Origin: Lachnospiraceae bacterium
Lineage (GTDB): Bacteria; Bacillota; Clostridia; Lachnospirales; Lachnospiraceae
NCBI GenBank assembly: GCA_017556805.1
Contig: JAFYMC010000004.1
Location: 1-51,140 of the forward strand
Direction of reading: 5' to 3'
Length of the DNA: 51,140 nt
Numbering within the stretch: the first letter of the stretch is position 1; the number at the start of each line of letters is the position of its first letter. Positions 8,893 to 19,468 of this stretch are shown here, in pieces. The notes below the pieces were generated by a model. The model was not told the origin of the DNA. It was given only the letters and a program-made list of their open reading frames with translations, and searched no databases. The translations under genes and the position numbers were made by a program.

Positions 8893-9528
8893 ATGAAGAA
8901 AGCGTTATTAACAACGAAGGTCGGAATGACCCAGATCTTCAATGCGGACGGCGTATTAGTACCGGTTACCGTATTGCAGGCTGCCCCGAACGTTGTAACC
9001 CAGGTTAAGACGGTTGACAACGACGGTTACGAGGCAGTACAGGTTGGCTTCGGCGAGATCAGAGACGTTCTCGTAAACAAGCCGCGCAAGGGCACATTTG
9101 CTAAGGCAGGTGTTGCTAACAAGAGATTTCTTAAGGAGTTCAAGTTTGACAACAGCTCTGAGTACACCGTAGGTCAGGAAATCAAGGTTGACATCTTCGC
9201 AGATGGTGACAAGATCGACGCTACCGGTATTACGAAGGGTAAGGGCTTCCAGGGTGCCATTAAGAGACACGGCTTATCCAGAGGACCGATGAAGCATGGT
9301 TCCAAGTATCACAGACATGCAGGTTCCAACGGTGCAGCAACGACTCCGGGTCGTGTATTCAAGGGCAAGCACATGCCGGGACACACCGGTAATGTAAAGG
9401 CTACTGTTCAGAACCTCGAGGTAGTTAAGGTTGATGTTGAGAACAACTTAATCCTCGTTAAGGGCGCAGTACCGGGACCGAAGAAGGCTTTGGTTATCTT
9501 AAAGGAAACCGTAAAGAGCGCAAACTAA
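8893..9528 (+). CDS. rplC: 50S ribosomal protein L3
   Basis: A 211-aa L3. It opens [15 protein letters not shown] and has the central [22 protein letters not shown] stretch (in parts: [19 protein letters not shown]) of the loop that approaches the peptidyl transferase centre. It is one of the early assembly proteins of the 50S subunit. AGGAGGTG precedes the ATG by five bases, and rplD follows after 28 nt. Confidence 0.98.
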   Translation: MKKALLTTKVGMTQIFNADGVLVPVTVLQAAPNVVTQVKTVDNDGYEAVQVGFGEIRDVLVNKPRKGTFAKAGVANKRFLKEFKFDNSSEYTVGQEIKVDIFADGDKIDATGITKGKGFQGAIKRHGLSRGPMKHGSKYHRHAGSNGAATTPGRVFKGKHMPGHTGNVKATVQNLEVVKVDVENNLILVKGAVPGPKKALVILKETVKSAN

Positions 9529-9556
9529 GAAGCTTTAAGAAAGGAGGAACTTAAAA

Positions 9557-10177
9557 ATGGCTAGTGTTAAGGTTTATAATATCGAAGGCAAGGAAGTTGG
9601 CACTATGGAGCTCAACGACGCTGTGTTCGGTGTAGAAGTAAATGAGCATTTGATGCATTTGGCTGTTGTGAGCCAGCTTGCTAACAAGCGTCAGGGCACA
9701 CAGAGCGCAAAGACTCGTGCAGAAGTAAGCGGCGGCGGAAGAAAGCCGTGGAGACAGAAGGGTACCGGTCATGCAAGACAGGGATCCACCAGAGCTCCGC
9801 AGTGGACCGGCGGTGGCGTAGTATTCGCTCCGAAGCCGAGAGACTACTCCGTAAAGATGAACAAGAAGGAAAAGGCAGCTGCTATCAAGTCTGCATTATC
9901 CGCTAAGGTTGCTGAGGAGAAGTTTATCGTAGTAGACGGTCTCGCATTTGATGAGATTAAGACCAAGAAGATGGCAGCAGTTCTTGATAACCTTAAGGTG
10001 AACAAGGCGCTTGTTGTTCTTGATAAGAAGGATGAGAACGTAATCCTTTCCGCAAGAAATATCCCGGAGGTAAGAACTGTTCTTTCCGGTAGCGTAAATG
10101 TTTACGACGTTCTTAAGTACAACAACGTAGTAATCACCAAGGAAGCTGTTGCTCAGATTGAGGAGGTGTACGCATAA
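9557..10177 (+). CDS. rplD: 50S ribosomal protein L4
   Basis: A 206-aa L4 with the extended loop lining the exit tunnel (GGGRKPWRQKGTGHARQGS region) and the usual C-terminal domain ending in IEEVYA. In several bacteria L4 represses its own S10 operon, so it is the natural candidate ligand for the leader at 8130-8403. Its stop overlaps the rplW start by one base. Confidence 0.98.
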   Translation: MASVKVYNIEGKEVGTMELNDAVFGVEVNEHLMHLAVVSQLANKRQGTQSAKTRAEVSGGGRKPWRQKGTGHARQGSTRAPQWTGGGVVFAPKPRDYSVKMNKKEKAAAIKSALSAKVAEEKFIVVDGLAFDEIKTKKMAAVLDNLKVNKALVVLDKKDENVILSARNIPEVRTVLSGSVNVYDVLKYNNVVITKEAVAQIEEVYA

Positions 10178-10476
10178 TGGCAGATTTAAAGTATTATGAC
10201 GTTATCTTAAAGCCGGTAGTAACCGAGAAGAGTATGAACTCCATGAGCGAGAAGAAGTACACGTTCTCCGTACATCCGGATGCAACGAAGCAGCAGATTA
10301 AGGAAGCAGTTGAGAAGATGTTCGCAGGTACCAAGGTTGCCAGCGTTAACACCATGAACTTAGACGGAAAGACCCGCAGACGCGGTATGGTTTTCGGCAA
10401 GACTGCTAAGATGAAGAAGGCAATTGTACAGCTTACCGCTGACAGTGCTGAAATCGAGATTTTCGCAGGTTTATAA
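10177..10476 (+). CDS. rplW: 50S ribosomal protein L23
   Basis: A 99-aa L23 (YYDVILKPVVTEKSM start, KYTFSVHPDATKQQIKEAVE core). It sits at the tunnel exit and is the docking site for trigger factor and SRP. Its ATG shares a base with the rplD stop, with GAGGAGG upstream, so the two are translationally coupled. Confidence 0.98.
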   Translation: MADLKYYDVILKPVVTEKSMNSMSEKKYTFSVHPDATKQQIKEAVEKMFAGTKVASVNTMNLDGKTRRRGMVFGKTAKMKKAIVQLTADSAEIEIFAGL

Positions 10477-10538
10477 TTCGCGTACGTAGAGAATAGAACA
10501 CAAGATATTGCGTAGCGCAGACGAAAGGAGTAACAACA

Positions 10539-11387
10539 ATGGGAATCAAAACTTATAACCCATATACACCTTCCAGAAGAAATATGACCGGCTCCGATTT
10601 CTCCGAAATCACTACGAGCACACCGGAGAAGTCCTTAGTAACTTCTTTAAAGAAGAACGCTGGTCGTAACAATCAGGGAAAGATTACTGTAAGACATCAG
10701 GGCGGTGGTTCCAGAAGAAAGTACAGAATCATCGACTTCAAGAGAAACAGCAAAGATGGTATCCCGGCAACGGTTAAGACCATCGAGTACGATCCGAACA
10801 GAACCGCAAACATTGCACTTATCTGCTATGCAGACGGTTCCAAGTCCTACATCCTTGCGCCGAACGGCTTAAAGGTAGGTCAGACCGTTATGAACGGTGC
10901 AACCGCAGAAGTTAGAGTAGGTAACTGCTTACCGCTTCAGAACATTCCGGTTGGTGCTGAAATTCATAACATCGAGCTTTACCCGGGCAAGGGCGGTCAG
11001 CTGGTTCGTTCCGCTGGTAACAGCGCACAGCTGATGGCAAAGGAAGGCAAGTACGCAACCCTTCGTCTCCCGTCCGGTGAGATGAGAATGGTTCCGATTA
11101 TCTGCCGTGCAACCATCGGTCAGGTTGGTAACATTGATCACGAGCTTATTAACATCGGTAAGGCAGGACGTAAGCGTCACATGGGTATCCGCCCGACTGT
11201 ACGCGGTTCCGTAATGAACCCGAACGATCACCCGCACGGTGGTGGTGAAGGTAAGACCGGTATCGGTCGTCCGGGTCCTGTTACCCCGTGGGGTAAGCCG
11301 GCTCTCGGTCTTAAGACCCGTAAGAAGAATAAGCAGTCTAACAAGCTGATTGTAAGAAGAAGAGATGGTAAGGCGTTAGCGAAGTAA
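10539..11387 (+). CDS. rplB: 50S ribosomal protein L2
   Basis: A 282-aa L2 ([14 protein letters not shown] start). It has the RNA-binding core with [10 protein letters not shown] and the C-terminal [12 protein letters not shown] stretch, whose conserved His is needed near the peptidyl transferase centre. Length is normal, with a few extra N-terminal residues. A 62-nt spacer with AAAGGAG precedes it. Confidence 0.98.
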   Translation: MGIKTYNPYTPSRRNMTGSDFSEITTSTPEKSLVTSLKKNAGRNNQGKITVRHQGGGSRRKYRIIDFKRNSKDGIPATVKTIEYDPNRTANIALICYADGSKSYILAPNGLKVGQTVMNGATAEVRVGNCLPLQNIPVGAEIHNIELYPGKGGQLVRSAGNSAQLMAKEGKYATLRLPSGEMRMVPIICRATIGQVGNIDHELINIGKAGRKRHMGIRPTVRGSVMNPNDHPHGGGEGKTGIGRPGPVTPWGKPALGLKTRKKNKQSNKLIVRRRDGKALAK

Positions 11388-11418
11388 TCGCACGTCCAGG
11401 TAAAAGGAGGTAAACCAA

Positions 11419-11697
11419 ATGGCACGTTCATTAAAGAAGGGCCCGTTCGCGGATGCTCACTTATTGAAGAAGGTAGATGCTGTAGTGAAGTCCGGTGACA
11501 AGCAGGTTATCAAGACCTGGTCCCGTCGTTCCACAATCTTCCCGCAGATGGTTGGTCTTACAATCGCTGTTCATGACGGAAGAAAGCATGTACCGGTATA
11601 CGTAACCGAAGATATGGTTGGTCACAAGCTCGGTGAGTTCGTAGCTACCAGAACCTATCGTGGTCACGGTAAGGATGAGAAGAAGTCCCGTAGATAG
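11419..11697 (+). CDS. rpsS: 30S ribosomal protein S19
   Basis: A 92-aa S19 ([16 protein letters not shown] start, [13 protein letters not shown]-terminus). It forms the 30S head complex with S13. AAAGGAGG precedes the start. A 144-nt spacer with a strong hairpin follows. Confidence 0.98.
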   Translation: MARSLKKGPFADAHLLKKVDAVVKSGDKQVIKTWSRRSTIFPQMVGLTIAVHDGRKHVPVYVTEDMVGHKLGEFVATRTYRGHGKDEKKSRR

Positions 11698-11726
11698 TCT
11701 TTTTCTCAAGCTAACACAAACAAATA

Positions 11727-11760
11727 TGGTAACGGTCGGCACACGCCGCACCGTTTACCA
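11727..11760 (+). other. Hairpin in the rpsS-rplV spacer
   Basis: TGGTAACGGT (11727-11736) pairs with ACCGTTTACCA (11750-11760), extended by GGC/GCC around an ACAC loop. No T-run follows, so it is more likely an mRNA processing or stability element than a terminator. AGCGG/CCGCT forms a second small hairpin near 11803-11816. Confidence 0.55.
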
Positions 11761-11841
11761 AACCCCATAACATTGCCCGGCAGGACACGGGCGGAAGAAG
11801 AATAGCGGAGAGCCGCTAACATTTGAAAGGAGGTCACATCC

Positions 11842-12231
11842 ATGGCAAAAGGACATAGATCCCAGATTAAGAGAGAGAGAAATGAGCAGAAGAGAGACAG
11901 AAGACCGTCTGCGAAGTTATCCTACGCAAGAGTTTCCGTACAGAAGGCTTGTTTCGTTCTTGATGCAATCAGAGGCAAGGATGTACAGTCAGCACTCGGT
12001 ATTTTAGCTTACAATCCGAGATATGCTTCAACTTTAATAGAGAAGTTACTCAAATCTGCAATCGCAAACGCAGAGAACAACAACGGTATGGACGTTTCCA
12101 AACTCTACATCGCTGAGTGTTACGCAAACTGCGCACCGACCATGAAGAGAGTAAGACCGAGAGCACAGGGTAGAGCTTATCGTATCTTAAAGAGAATGAG
12201 CCACATCACCATCGTGCTTGATGAAAGATAG
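11842..12231 (+). CDS. rplV: 50S ribosomal protein L22
   Basis: A 129-aa L22 with ARVSVQKACFVLDAIRG and the tunnel-lining hairpin APTMKRVRPRAQGRAYRILK (KRVRPRAQGRAYRI), where macrolide resistance changes occur in other species. Its N-terminus (MAKGHRSQIKRERNEQKRDRR) is longer and more basic than in E. coli, as is common in Clostridia. AAAGGAGG precedes the start. Confidence 0.97.
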   Translation: MAKGHRSQIKRERNEQKRDRRPSAKLSYARVSVQKACFVLDAIRGKDVQSALGILAYNPRYASTLIEKLLKSAIANAENNNGMDVSKLYIAECYANCAPTMKRVRPRAQGRAYRILKRMSHITIVLDER

Positions 12232-12252
12232 ATCTAAGAAAGGAGAAGAATC

Positions 12253-12915
12253 ATGGGACAGAAGGTTAATCCTCACGGCGTAAGAGTCGGCGTTATCAAG
12301 GACTGGGATTCCAAGTGGTACGCAGAAGCTGATTTTGCTGACAACTTAGTAGAAGATTACAACATCAGAAAGTTTCTGAAGAATAAGTTATACAGCGCAG
12401 GTATCGCAAAGATCGAAATCGAGAGAAGAGGCGCTGATCAGGTTAAGGTTATCATCTCCACCGCAAAGCCGGGCGTAGTTATCGGTAAGGCTGGTGCAGA
12501 AATCGATAAGTTAAAGGACGAAGTAGCAAAGGTTTGCGGCAAGAAGGTAAATCTTGAGATCAAGGAAATCAAGAGACCGGACATCAACGCACAGCTCGTT
12601 GCAGAGAACATCGCACAGCAGCTTGAGAACCGTATTTCTTTCCGTAGAGCAATGAAGTCCACCATGTCCAGAACCATGAAGGCTGGCGCAAAGGGTATTA
12701 AGACCATGGCATCCGGTCGTCTTGGCGGTGCAGATATCGCACGTTCCGAGTTCTATACGGAAGGTACCGTTCCGCTTCAGACCCTGAGAGCAAACATTGA
12801 CTATGGTTTCGCAGAAGCAAACACCACCTACGGTAAGGTTGGTATCAAGACTTGGATTTATCTTGGAGAAGTTCTTCCGACGAAGGCAACCAAGAAGGAA
12901 GGGAGCGATAAGTAA
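12253..12915 (+). CDS. rpsC: 30S ribosomal protein S3
   Basis: A 220-aa S3 ([22 protein letters not shown] start, in parts MGQKVNPHG and [13 protein letters not shown]) with a KH domain ([12 protein letters not shown]) and the C-terminal [12 protein letters not shown] motif of the mRNA entry channel. Its stop shares one base with the rplP start. Confidence 0.98.
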   Translation: MGQKVNPHGVRVGVIKDWDSKWYAEADFADNLVEDYNIRKFLKNKLYSAGIAKIEIERRGADQVKVIISTAKPGVVIGKAGAEIDKLKDEVAKVCGKKVNLEIKEIKRPDINAQLVAENIAQQLENRISFRRAMKSTMSRTMKAGAKGIKTMASGRLGGADIARSEFYTEGTVPLQTLRANIDYGFAEANTTYGKVGIKTWIYLGEVLPTKATKKEGSDK

Positions 12916-13355
12916 TGTTAATGCCAAAGAGAGTAAAGCGTCGTAAGCAGTTCCGCGGAACTATGACCGGTAAGGCACAGAGAGGTAACACCATCTCTTA
13001 CGGCGAATTCGGTATTGTAGCAACAGAACCTGCTTGGATTAAGTCCAATCAGATTGAGGCAGCCCGTATCGCAATGACACGTTACATTAAGCGTGGCGGT
13101 AAGGTTTGGATTAAGATTTTCCCGGATAAGCCGGTAACAGCAAAGCCGGCAGAAACTCGAATGGGTTCCGGTAAGGGCTCCACTGAGTACTGGGTAGCAG
13201 TAGTTAAGCCGGGTCGCGTAATGTTCGAGATTTCCGGCGTAGCAGAAGAAGTGGCAAGAGAAGCTCTTCGTCTCGCAACCCATAAGCTTCCGGTTAAGTG
13301 TAAGATCGTTTCTCGCGCAGATTTAGAGGGAGGTGCGGCTCGTGAAAACCAGTAA
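12915..13355 (+). CDS. rplP: 50S ribosomal protein L16
   Basis: A 146-aa L16 ([15 protein letters not shown] start, [21 protein letters not shown] core). It binds at the A-site/E-loop region of 23S rRNA. The ATG overlaps the rpsC TAA by one base, and its 3' end overlaps the rpmC start by 14 nt. Confidence 0.98.
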   Translation: MLMPKRVKRRKQFRGTMTGKAQRGNTISYGEFGIVATEPAWIKSNQIEAARIAMTRYIKRGGKVWIKIFPDKPVTAKPAETRMGSGKGSTEYWVAVVKPGRVMFEISGVAEEVAREALRLATHKLPVKCKIVSRADLEGGAARENQ

Positions 13356-13542
13356 GTATGTGCAGGATTTAATGGCTAAGTCTGTTGTTGAGCTGAATGA
13401 GGAATTAGTTTCCGCAAAGAAGGAACTCTTCAATTTGAGATTCCAGAATGCAACCAACCAGCTGGACAACACAAGCAGAATTAAAGAAGTAAGAAAGAAC
13501 ATTGCCAGAATTCAGACCGTGATTTCTGCAAAGGCAAACTAG
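13342..13542 (+). CDS. rpmC: 50S ribosomal protein L29
   Basis: A 66-aa L29, a helical hairpin ([24 protein letters not shown] core) at the tunnel exit. I start it at GTG 13342, because GGGAGG lies about eight bases upstream; the in-frame GTG at 13333 directly abuts that site. It overlaps the end of rplP by 14 nt. Confidence 0.95.
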   Translation: MKTSKYVQDLMAKSVVELNEELVSAKKELFNLRFQNATNQLDNTSRIKEVRKNIARIQTVISAKAN

Positions 13543-13578
13543 TTCATTGAATAGTAACTTCGGAAAGGAGTACCCGCA

Positions 13579-13833
13579 GTGGAGAGAAATCTTAGAAAGA
13601 CGCGTACCGGTAAGGTAGTAAGCGACAAGATGGATAAGACAATCGTTGTAGCAGTAGTAGATAACGTAAAGCACCCGCTTTACAACAAGATCGTTAAGAG
13701 AACCTACAAGTTAAAGGCTCACGACGAGAACAACGAGTGCCGCATCGGTGACAGAGTAAAGGTTATGGAGACGAGACCGTTATCCAAGGATAAGAGATGG
13801 AGACTCGTTGAGATTATCGAGAAGGCAAAATAA
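13579..13833 (+). CDS. rpsQ: 30S ribosomal protein S17
   Basis: An 84-aa S17 ([21 protein letters not shown] start, in parts [14 protein letters not shown] and DKMDKT). It has the OB-fold strands and the [20 protein letters not shown]-terminal region. The start is a GTG with AAAGGAG upstream. Confidence 0.97.
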   Translation: MERNLRKTRTGKVVSDKMDKTIVVAVVDNVKHPLYNKIVKRTYKLKAHDENNECRIGDRVKVMETRPLSKDKRWRLVEIIEKAK

Positions 13834-13872
13834 GTATTTGTTTTGCAGGAATAGTTGAAAGGAGATTGTACC

Positions 13873-14241
13873 ATGGTACAGCAGGAAACCAGACTTAAGG
13901 TTGCTGACAATACCGGCGCAAAGGAATTACTTTGCATCCGTGTAATGGGCGGTTCAACCAGAAGATATGCAAACATTGGTGATGTCATCGTTGCTTCCGT
14001 TAAAGATGCAACGCCGGGCGGTGTTGTAAAGAAGGGCGATGTAGTTAAGGCAGTTGTAGTTCGTTCCGTAAAGGGCGCACGCCGTAAGGACGGTTCTTAC
14101 ATCCGTTTCGATGAGAACGCAGCAGTTATCATCAAGGAAGATAAGAACCCGAGAGGAACTCGTATTTTCGGACCGGTAGCAAGAGAACTCAGAGAGAAGC
14201 AGTTCATGAAGATTGTTTCCCTGGCTCCGGAAGTATTATAG
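13873..14241 (+). CDS. rplN: 50S ribosomal protein L14
   Basis: A 122-aa L14 ([18 protein letters not shown] start). The ATG at 13873 gives the family's standard length, with AAAGGAG ten bases upstream; an earlier in-frame ATG would add six unconserved residues and remove that site. L14 lies at the subunit interface near the factor-binding site. Confidence 0.97.
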   Translation: MVQQETRLKVADNTGAKELLCIRVMGGSTRRYANIGDVIVASVKDATPGGVVKKGDVVKAVVVRSVKGARRKDGSYIRFDENAAVIIKEDKNPRGTRIFGPVARELREKQFMKIVSLAPEVL

Positions 14242-14252
14242 GAGGTACTGCG

Positions 14253-14567
14253 ATGTTAAAGATTAAGAAGGGCGATACCGTTAGAGTAATCGCAGGTAAG
14301 GATAAGGGCAAGGAAGGAAAGGTTCTTTCCGTTGCTGACGGTAAGGTAGTTGTTGAAGGTGTCAACACTGTGACGAAGCACACGAAGGCATCTCAGGCAA
14401 ACCCGCAGGGCGGTATCATTACGAAGGAAGCAGCACTTGATGCATCCAACGTTATGTACGTTCACAAGGGTAAGACCACCAGAATCGGTTTCACCACTGT
14501 AGAAGACAAGAAGGGCCCGAAGAAGGTTCGTGTTGCAAAGTCTACCGGTGAAGTAATCGACAAGTAA
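14253..14567 (+). CDS. rplX: 50S ribosomal protein L24
   Basis: A 104-aa L24 with an N-terminal KOW motif ([20 protein letters not shown]). It is an assembly-initiator protein of the 50S subunit. AGGAGG precedes the ATG and overlaps the rplN stop region. Confidence 0.97.
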   Translation: MLKIKKGDTVRVIAGKDKGKEGKVLSVADGKVVVEGVNTVTKHTKASQANPQGGIITKEAALDASNVMYVHKGKTTRIGFTTVEDKKGPKKVRVAKSTGEVIDK

Positions 14568-14591
14568 TTCTGAGAGAGGAGGTTCACAAAG

Positions 14592-15131
14592 TTGACTAGA
14601 TTAAAGGAAAAGTATAATAACGAAATCGTTGCAGCAATGCAGAAGAAGTTCGGTTATAAAAACGTAATGCAGGTTCCGAAGTTAGACAAGATCGTTATCA
14701 ACATGGGTGTCGGTGAGGCAAAGGATAACGCTAAGGCTTTAGAGTCCGCAGTTAGAGATATGGAAATCATCGCAGGTCAGAAGCCGGTTGTAACCAAGGC
14801 TAAGAAGTCTGTCGCAAACTTCAAGATCAGAGAAGGTCTTGCAATCGGTTGTAAGGTAACCTTACGTGGTGACAAGATGTACGAGTTCGCTGATCGTTTA
14901 ATCAGCCTTGCTCTTCCGCGTGTACGTGACTTCCGTGGTGTTAACCCGAACGCATTCGATGGCAGAGGTAACTACGCTCTTGGTATTAAGGAGCAGTTGA
15001 TCTTCCCGGAAATCGAGTACGATAAGGTTGATAAGGTAAGAGGTATGGATGTTATTTTCGTAACCACCGCAAACACCGACGAGGAAGCAAGAGAACTGTT
15101 AACTCAATTTGGTATGCCGTTTAGCAAATAA
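14592..15131 (+). CDS. rplE: 50S ribosomal protein L5
   Basis: A 179-aa L5 ([19 protein letters not shown] start, [18 protein letters not shown] core). It binds 5S rRNA and contacts the P-site tRNA. The start codon is TTG with AGAGGAGG about nine bases upstream. Confidence 0.97.
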   Translation: MTRLKEKYNNEIVAAMQKKFGYKNVMQVPKLDKIVINMGVGEAKDNAKALESAVRDMEIIAGQKPVVTKAKKSVANFKIREGLAIGCKVTLRGDKMYEFADRLISLALPRVRDFRGVNPNAFDGRGNYALGIKEQLIFPEIEYDKVDKVRGMDVIFVTTANTDEEARELLTQFGMPFSK

Positions 15132-15146
15132 TAAGGAGGAATTCCC

Positions 15147-15332
15147 ATGGCAAAGACTTCTATGAAGTTAAAGCAGCAGCGTCCGGCAAAGTTCTCCACC
15201 CAGGAGTACAACCGTTGTAGAATTTGCGGTCGTCCGCATGCTTATTTGAGAAAATACGGAATCTGCAGAATCTGCTTCCGTGAATTAGCTTATAAGGGTC
15301 AGATACCGGGTGTTAAGAAGGCATCTTGGTAA
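15147..15332 (+). CDS. rpsZ: 30S ribosomal protein S14, zinc-binding type Z
   Basis: A 61-aa short S14 with CRICGRPH and GICRICF: two CxxC pairs that bind zinc in the C+ form. Some Firmicutes also carry a zinc-free paralogue; none is in this window. AAGGAGG precedes the ATG. Confidence 0.97.
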   Translation: MAKTSMKLKQQRPAKFSTQEYNRCRICGRPHAYLRKYGICRICFRELAYKGQIPGVKKASW

Positions 15333-15364
15333 GTCCGAAATATTTTTAGAAGGAGGAAATCCAA

Positions 15365-15766
15365 ATGACAATGAGCGATCCGATTGCAGATATGCTTACA
15401 AGAATCCGTAATGCAAATACTGCGAAACATGATGTTGTAGATGTACCTGCATCTAAGATGAAGATTGCAATCGCAGAAATCCTGTTAAAGGAAGGTTATA
15501 TTAAGGCTTTTGAAGTGGAAGAAGTTGGTTCTTTCAAGACCATCCACATCACGTTAAAGTATGGCAAGGATAAGAACGAAAAGGTTATCTCCGGTCTCAA
15601 GAGAATTTCCAAGCCGGGTCTGCGTGTATACGCAAATGCGGAGGAGCTTCCGAAGGTACTTGGCGGTCTTGGTATTGCTATCGTATCCACCAACAAGGGC
15701 GTGCTTACCGATAAGGAAGCAAGAAAGGCTAACGTTGGCGGCGAAGTTTTAGCTTTCGTTTGGTAA
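15365..15766 (+). CDS. rpsH: 30S ribosomal protein S8
   Basis: A 133-aa S8 ([18 protein letters not shown] start, C-terminal GEVLAFVW). It is a primary binder of the 16S central domain. In E. coli S8 represses the spc operon by binding its mRNA near rplE; no such site is identified here. A 151-nt structured spacer follows. Confidence 0.98.
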   Translation: MTMSDPIADMLTRIRNANTAKHDVVDVPASKMKIAIAEILLKEGYIKAFEVEEVGSFKTIHITLKYGKDKNEKVISGLKRISKPGLRVYANAEELPKVLGGLGIAIVSTNKGVLTDKEARKANVGGEVLAFVW

Positions 15767-15917
15767 TAAAAGATGCATGGAAAGGAAGTCTGTCAGAGCA
15801 AGTGTTCTTAAGGACATGAGGTGATGCGGATACTCTTTTCTGAGGAGACCCGATAGGGTCAGGAAGTGTGTGAGACACTCACCGCTTTCCACATTCATAA
15901 TTTTAGGAGGTACGGGC
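15767..15917 (+). other. Structured rpsH-rplF spacer
   Basis: 151 nt without a gene. GGAAAG (15779-15784) can pair with CTTTCC (15885-15890), enclosing GACCC/GGGTC (15847-15860) and AGTGT/ACACT (15865-15879). It could be a regulatory or processing element inside the spc genes. Confidence 0.5.
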
Positions 15918-16460
15918 ATGTCACGTATAGGTAGAATGCCAATCGCCATCCCGGCAGGTGTAACTGTCGATGTGGCAGAAAATAATAAGGTTACCGTTAA
16001 GGGACCGAAGGGAACTCTTGAGAGAGTTTTAGCCCCGGAGATGGAAATCAAGGTAGAGGGTTCTGAAATCGTTGTTAACAGACCGAATGACTTAAAGAGA
16101 ATGAAGTCTCTTCACGGTTTGACCAGAACGCTTATCAACAACATGGTAGTCGGTGTTACCGCTGGTTACGAGAAGGTTCTCGAAGTTAACGGTGTCGGCT
16201 ACAGAGCAGCAAAGTCCGGTAAGGAGCTTACCTTAACTCTCGGATATTCTCATCCGGTAGTTATGATCGATCCGGAAGGTGTTGAGACCGTTCTCGACGG
16301 CCAGAACAAGATTACCGTTAAGGGTATTGATAAAGAGAAGGTTGGTCAGTACGCAGCAGAAATCAGAGATAAGAGAAGACCGGAGCCGTATAAGGGCAAG
16401 GGTATCAAGTATGCTGATGAGACCATCAGACGTAAAGTCGGTAAGACCGGTAAGAAGTAA
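15918..16460 (+). CDS. rplF: 50S ribosomal protein L6
   Basis: A 180-aa L6 ([15 protein letters not shown] start) with two tandem alpha/beta domains and the C-terminal [16 protein letters not shown] motif. I use the ATG at 15918, which follows TTAGGAGG and gives the normal length; a longer in-frame start would run through the spacer hairpins. Confidence 0.97.
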   Translation: MSRIGRMPIAIPAGVTVDVAENNKVTVKGPKGTLERVLAPEMEIKVEGSEIVVNRPNDLKRMKSLHGLTRTLINNMVVGVTAGYEKVLEVNGVGYRAAKSGKELTLTLGYSHPVVMIDPEGVETVLDGQNKITVKGIDKEKVGQYAAEIRDKRRPEPYKGKGIKYADETIRRKVGKTGKK

Positions 16461-16478
16461 AAGGAGGAATGAAAGAAT

Positions 16479-16847
16479 ATGGTTAGCAAAGAGTCTAGAT
16501 CTAAAGTTCGCGTAAAGAAGCATATGAAGATTCGCAATCGTTTCTCCGGTACCGCAGAAAGACCGCGTTTGGCAGTATTCAGAAGTAATAATCATATGTA
16601 TGCGCAGATTATTGATGATACCGTTGGTAACACTCTTGTAGCAGCTTCCACCCTGGATAAGGATGTAAAGGCTGAGCTTGAGAAGACGAATGATGTTGCA
16701 GCTGCAGCAAAGCTCGGAACTGTTATCGCAAAGAAGGCACTTGAGAAGGGAATCACAACCGTTGTTTACGACCGTGGTGGTTTCGTATATCAGGGTAAGG
16801 TTAAGGCACTTGCTGAGGCAGCAAGAGAAGCCGGCTTAGAATTCTAA
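16479..16847 (+). CDS. rplR: 50S ribosomal protein L18
   Basis: A 122-aa L18 ([27 protein letters not shown] region, in parts [17 protein letters not shown]), a 5S rRNA-binding protein of the central protuberance. AAAGGAGG precedes the ATG. Confidence 0.97.
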   Translation: MVSKESRSKVRVKKHMKIRNRFSGTAERPRLAVFRSNNHMYAQIIDDTVGNTLVAASTLDKDVKAELEKTNDVAAAAKLGTVIAKKALEKGITTVVYDRGGFVYQGKVKALAEAAREAGLEF

Positions 16848-16861
16848 TCAGGAGGGAAAAC

Positions 16862-17365
16862 ATGAGACGTACAATCGTTGATGCCAGCAATTTGGAATTA
16901 GAAGATAAATTAGTCAGCCTCAAGCGCGTTACCAAGGTTGTAAAGGGTGGTCGTAACTTCCGTTTCGCAGCACTTGTTGTTGTAGGAGACAGAAACGGTC
17001 ACGTTGGTGCAGGTCTTGGTAAGGCAAGCGAAGTTCCGGAAGCTATCCGGAAGGCAAAAGAGGATGCAAAGAAGAACATCATCGAGCTTCCGCTTGATGA
17101 GAACGGTTCCGTACCGCATGACTACCTTGGTAAGTTCGGTAGCGCTTCTGTATTGTTAAAGCGTAGCCCGGAAGGTACCGGTATCATCGCAGGCGGTCCG
17201 GCACGTAACGTGCTTGAACTTGCAGGATTTAAGAACATCCGTACTAAGTCCCTTGGTTCAAACAACAAGCAGAACGTAGTTCTTGCAACAATCAACGGAT
17301 TAAGCCAGTTAAAGACTCCGGAGCAGGTAGCAGCACTCCGCGGTATTTCCGTAGATCAGCTGTAA
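16862..17365 (+). CDS. rpsE: 30S ribosomal protein S5
   Basis: A 167-aa S5 with the N-terminal double-stranded-RNA-binding-like domain ([18 protein letters not shown]) and [20 protein letters not shown]. Spectinomycin resistance in other species maps to the loop that includes KGGRNF. The N-terminus begins [16 protein letters not shown], shorter than in E. coli. Confidence 0.97.
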   Translation: MRRTIVDASNLELEDKLVSLKRVTKVVKGGRNFRFAALVVVGDRNGHVGAGLGKASEVPEAIRKAKEDAKKNIIELPLDENGSVPHDYLGKFGSASVLLKRSPEGTGIIAGGPARNVLELAGFKNIRTKSLGSNNKQNVVLATINGLSQLKTPEQVAALRGISVDQL

Positions 17366-17397
17366 GACGTAACCAAATTTCACGGAGGTGTTTAGAA

Positions 17398-17580
17398 ATG
17401 GCAGATAAATTAAAGGTTACTTTAATTAAGTCTACGATCGGTGCTGTTCCGAAGAACAAAGCAACCGTAGAAGCTATGGGCTTAAGAAAGATCGGTAAGT
17501 CCGTTGAAATGCCTAACAACGCAGCAACCAAGGGTATGCTTCAGCAGGTTAGACATTTAGTAAAGGTAGAAGAAATTTAA
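17398..17580 (+). CDS. rpmD: 50S ribosomal protein L30
   Basis: A 60-aa L30 ([20 protein letters not shown] core). It is a small, dispensable-type 50S protein. GGAGG precedes the ATG by about nine bases. Confidence 0.96.
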   Translation: MADKLKVTLIKSTIGAVPKNKATVEAMGLRKIGKSVEMPNNAATKGMLQQVRHLVKVEEI

Positions 17581-17603
17581 ATTTTGCAAGGAGGTGTAAC
17601 ACG

Positions 17604-18044
17604 ATGAATTTATCAGAATTAAGACCTGCAGATGGTTCTAAGCAGAGTGCAAATTTCAGACGTGGTCGTGGTCACGGTTCGGGAAACGGTAAGACTGCCG
17701 GTAAGGGTCATAAGGGTCAGAAGGCACGTTCCGGAGCACCGAGAATCGGTTTCGAAGGTGGCCAGATGCCGTTATACCGTAGACTTCCGAAGAGAGGTTT
17801 CCATAACAGAAACACGCAGGAGATCATTACGATCAATGTTAGTATGTTAAATAGATTTGAGGATGGAGCAGAGGTAACCGTTGAGTCTTTGATGGAGATC
17901 GGTTTGGTTAGCAATCCGAAGGACGGCGTAAAGATTCTTGGAAACGGTGAACTTACCAAGAAGCTTGATGTTAAGGTTAACGCATTCAGTGAGAGTGCTG
18001 TTGAAAAGATTCAGGCCCTTGGTGGAAAAGCAGAGGTGGTATAA
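17604..18044 (+). CDS. rplO: 50S ribosomal protein L15
   Basis: A 146-aa L15 ([14 protein letters not shown] start, Gly-rich basic [20 protein letters not shown] arm, [17 protein letters not shown]). It is a late 50S assembly protein. Its stop shares one base with the secY start, so translation is coupled. Confidence 0.97.
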   Translation: MNLSELRPADGSKQSANFRRGRGHGSGNGKTAGKGHKGQKARSGAPRIGFEGGQMPLYRRLPKRGFHNRNTQEIITINVSMLNRFEDGAEVTVESLMEIGLVSNPKDGVKILGNGELTKKLDVKVNAFSESAVEKIQALGGKAEVV

Positions 18045-19372
18045 TGTTTGATACAGTCAAGAATGCATTCAAGGTAAAAGAAATTCGAAGCAAGCTGCTG
18101 TTCACTCTTCTGTGTCTGCTTATTGTAAGAATCGGATGTGCATTTCCGGTTCCGGGCATTGACCGCGACTATTTCCAGTTGTGGTTGGCACAGAAGGAAG
18201 GACTTGGATTCTTAGATACCTTAACCGGTGGATCCTTTTCCCAAATGTCCATTTTTGCACTGAATATTTCCCCGTATATTACTTCCTCCATTATCGTTCA
18301 GCTTCTGACCATCGTATTCCCGAAGTTGGAAGAGATGCAGAAGGATGGCGAGACCGGAAGAAAGAAGATTGCAGAGATTTCCCGTTATATGACCATTGGT
18401 CTTGCGGTAGTTGAGTCTATCGCACTTATCATCGGTTTCGGTAACTCCGGTATTCTGGAAGGTGGTTTAACTTTCGGAAATGCGGTAATCATTACTGCTT
18501 CCTTCACCGCAGGTAGTGCATTCTTAATGTGGTTAGGTGAGCGTATTACCGAGAAGGGTGTCGGTAACGGTATCTCCATGATTCTCTTAGTGAACATTGT
18601 AGCAAGCCTTCCGAACGACTTCTCTAACCTTGTGAAGAAGTTTGTAATTGCTCCGACAGCAGTTGTAAACAAGGTACTCGGTGTGGTTGGCATTGCAGCA
18701 GTTGTTCTTGTATTGGTTGTACTTGTTATCCTATTACAGGATGCACAGAGAAAGATTCCGGTACAGTACGCAAAGAAGGTACAGGGAAGAAAGATGGTTG
18801 GCGGACAGGGTTCCTTCATTCCGTTAAAGGTAAATACCGCAGGTGTTATCCCGGTTATTTTCGCATCTTCCTTAATGAATACTCCGGTAATCATTATGTC
18901 CTTTATGGGCGTTAAGCCGGCGAGAGCACATTTCTGGCCGAAGATTGCATATTTACTTAGCTCCGATAAGTGGTTTAATTTCAAGGATTTCGGTGAATTT
19001 AAGTACACGTTGGGTGCTTTGGTTTATGTTGCATTACTTGTTATCTTCGCATATTTCTATACTTCCATTACCTTCAATCCGATGGAAGTTGCAAATAACA
19101 TGAAGAAGCAGGGTGGTTTCATTCCGGGTATCCGTCCGGGTAGACCGACTACCGAATATTTGTCGAAGGTGTTAAATTACATCGTATTTATCGGTGCGGT
19201 TGCGCTTACTATCATCAGCTTAATCCCGATGATTTTCTCCGGCGCATTTGCGGCACAGGTAAGCTTCGGTGGAACATCTATCATCATTATTGCAGGTGTT
19301 ATTCTTGAAACCGTTAAGCAGATTGATTCTCAGTTATTGGTTCGCCAGTACAAGGGATTCTTAAACGACTAA
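18044..19372 (+). CDS. secY: Protein translocase subunit SecY
   Basis: A 442-aa channel subunit with about ten membrane segments, the plug/TM2 region (LTGGSFSQMSIFALNISPYI, a 20-residue stretch) and the cytoplasmic loops GQGSFIPLKVNTAGVIPVIF and FIPGIRPGRPT that contact SecA or the ribosome. It is the core of the Sec export pathway, which the accessory-block lipoproteins depend on. It overlaps rplO by one base. Confidence 0.98.
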   Translation: MFDTVKNAFKVKEIRSKLLFTLLCLLIVRIGCAFPVPGIDRDYFQLWLAQKEGLGFLDTLTGGSFSQMSIFALNISPYITSSIIVQLLTIVFPKLEEMQKDGETGRKKIAEISRYMTIGLAVVESIALIIGFGNSGILEGGLTFGNAVIITASFTAGSAFLMWLGERITEKGVGNGISMILLVNIVASLPNDFSNLVKKFVIAPTAVVNKVLGVVGIAAVVLVLVVLVILLQDAQRKIPVQYAKKVQGRKMVGGQGSFIPLKVNTAGVIPVIFASSLMNTPVIIMSFMGVKPARAHFWPKIAYLLSSDKWFNFKDFGEFKYTLGALVYVALLVIFAYFYTSITFNPMEVANNMKKQGGFIPGIRPGRPTTEYLSKVLNYIVFIGAVALTIISLIPMIFSGAFAAQVSFGGTSIIIIAGVILETVKQIDSQLLVRQYKGFLND

Positions 19373-19468
19373 CAAACACTTTATAGGGTGGGACTCTTTG
19401 TTCCACCCTATGTTGGATATTCGGAATATTTCTATTTAGGCAGTTTTGAGGAAGAATGGAGGCATGGC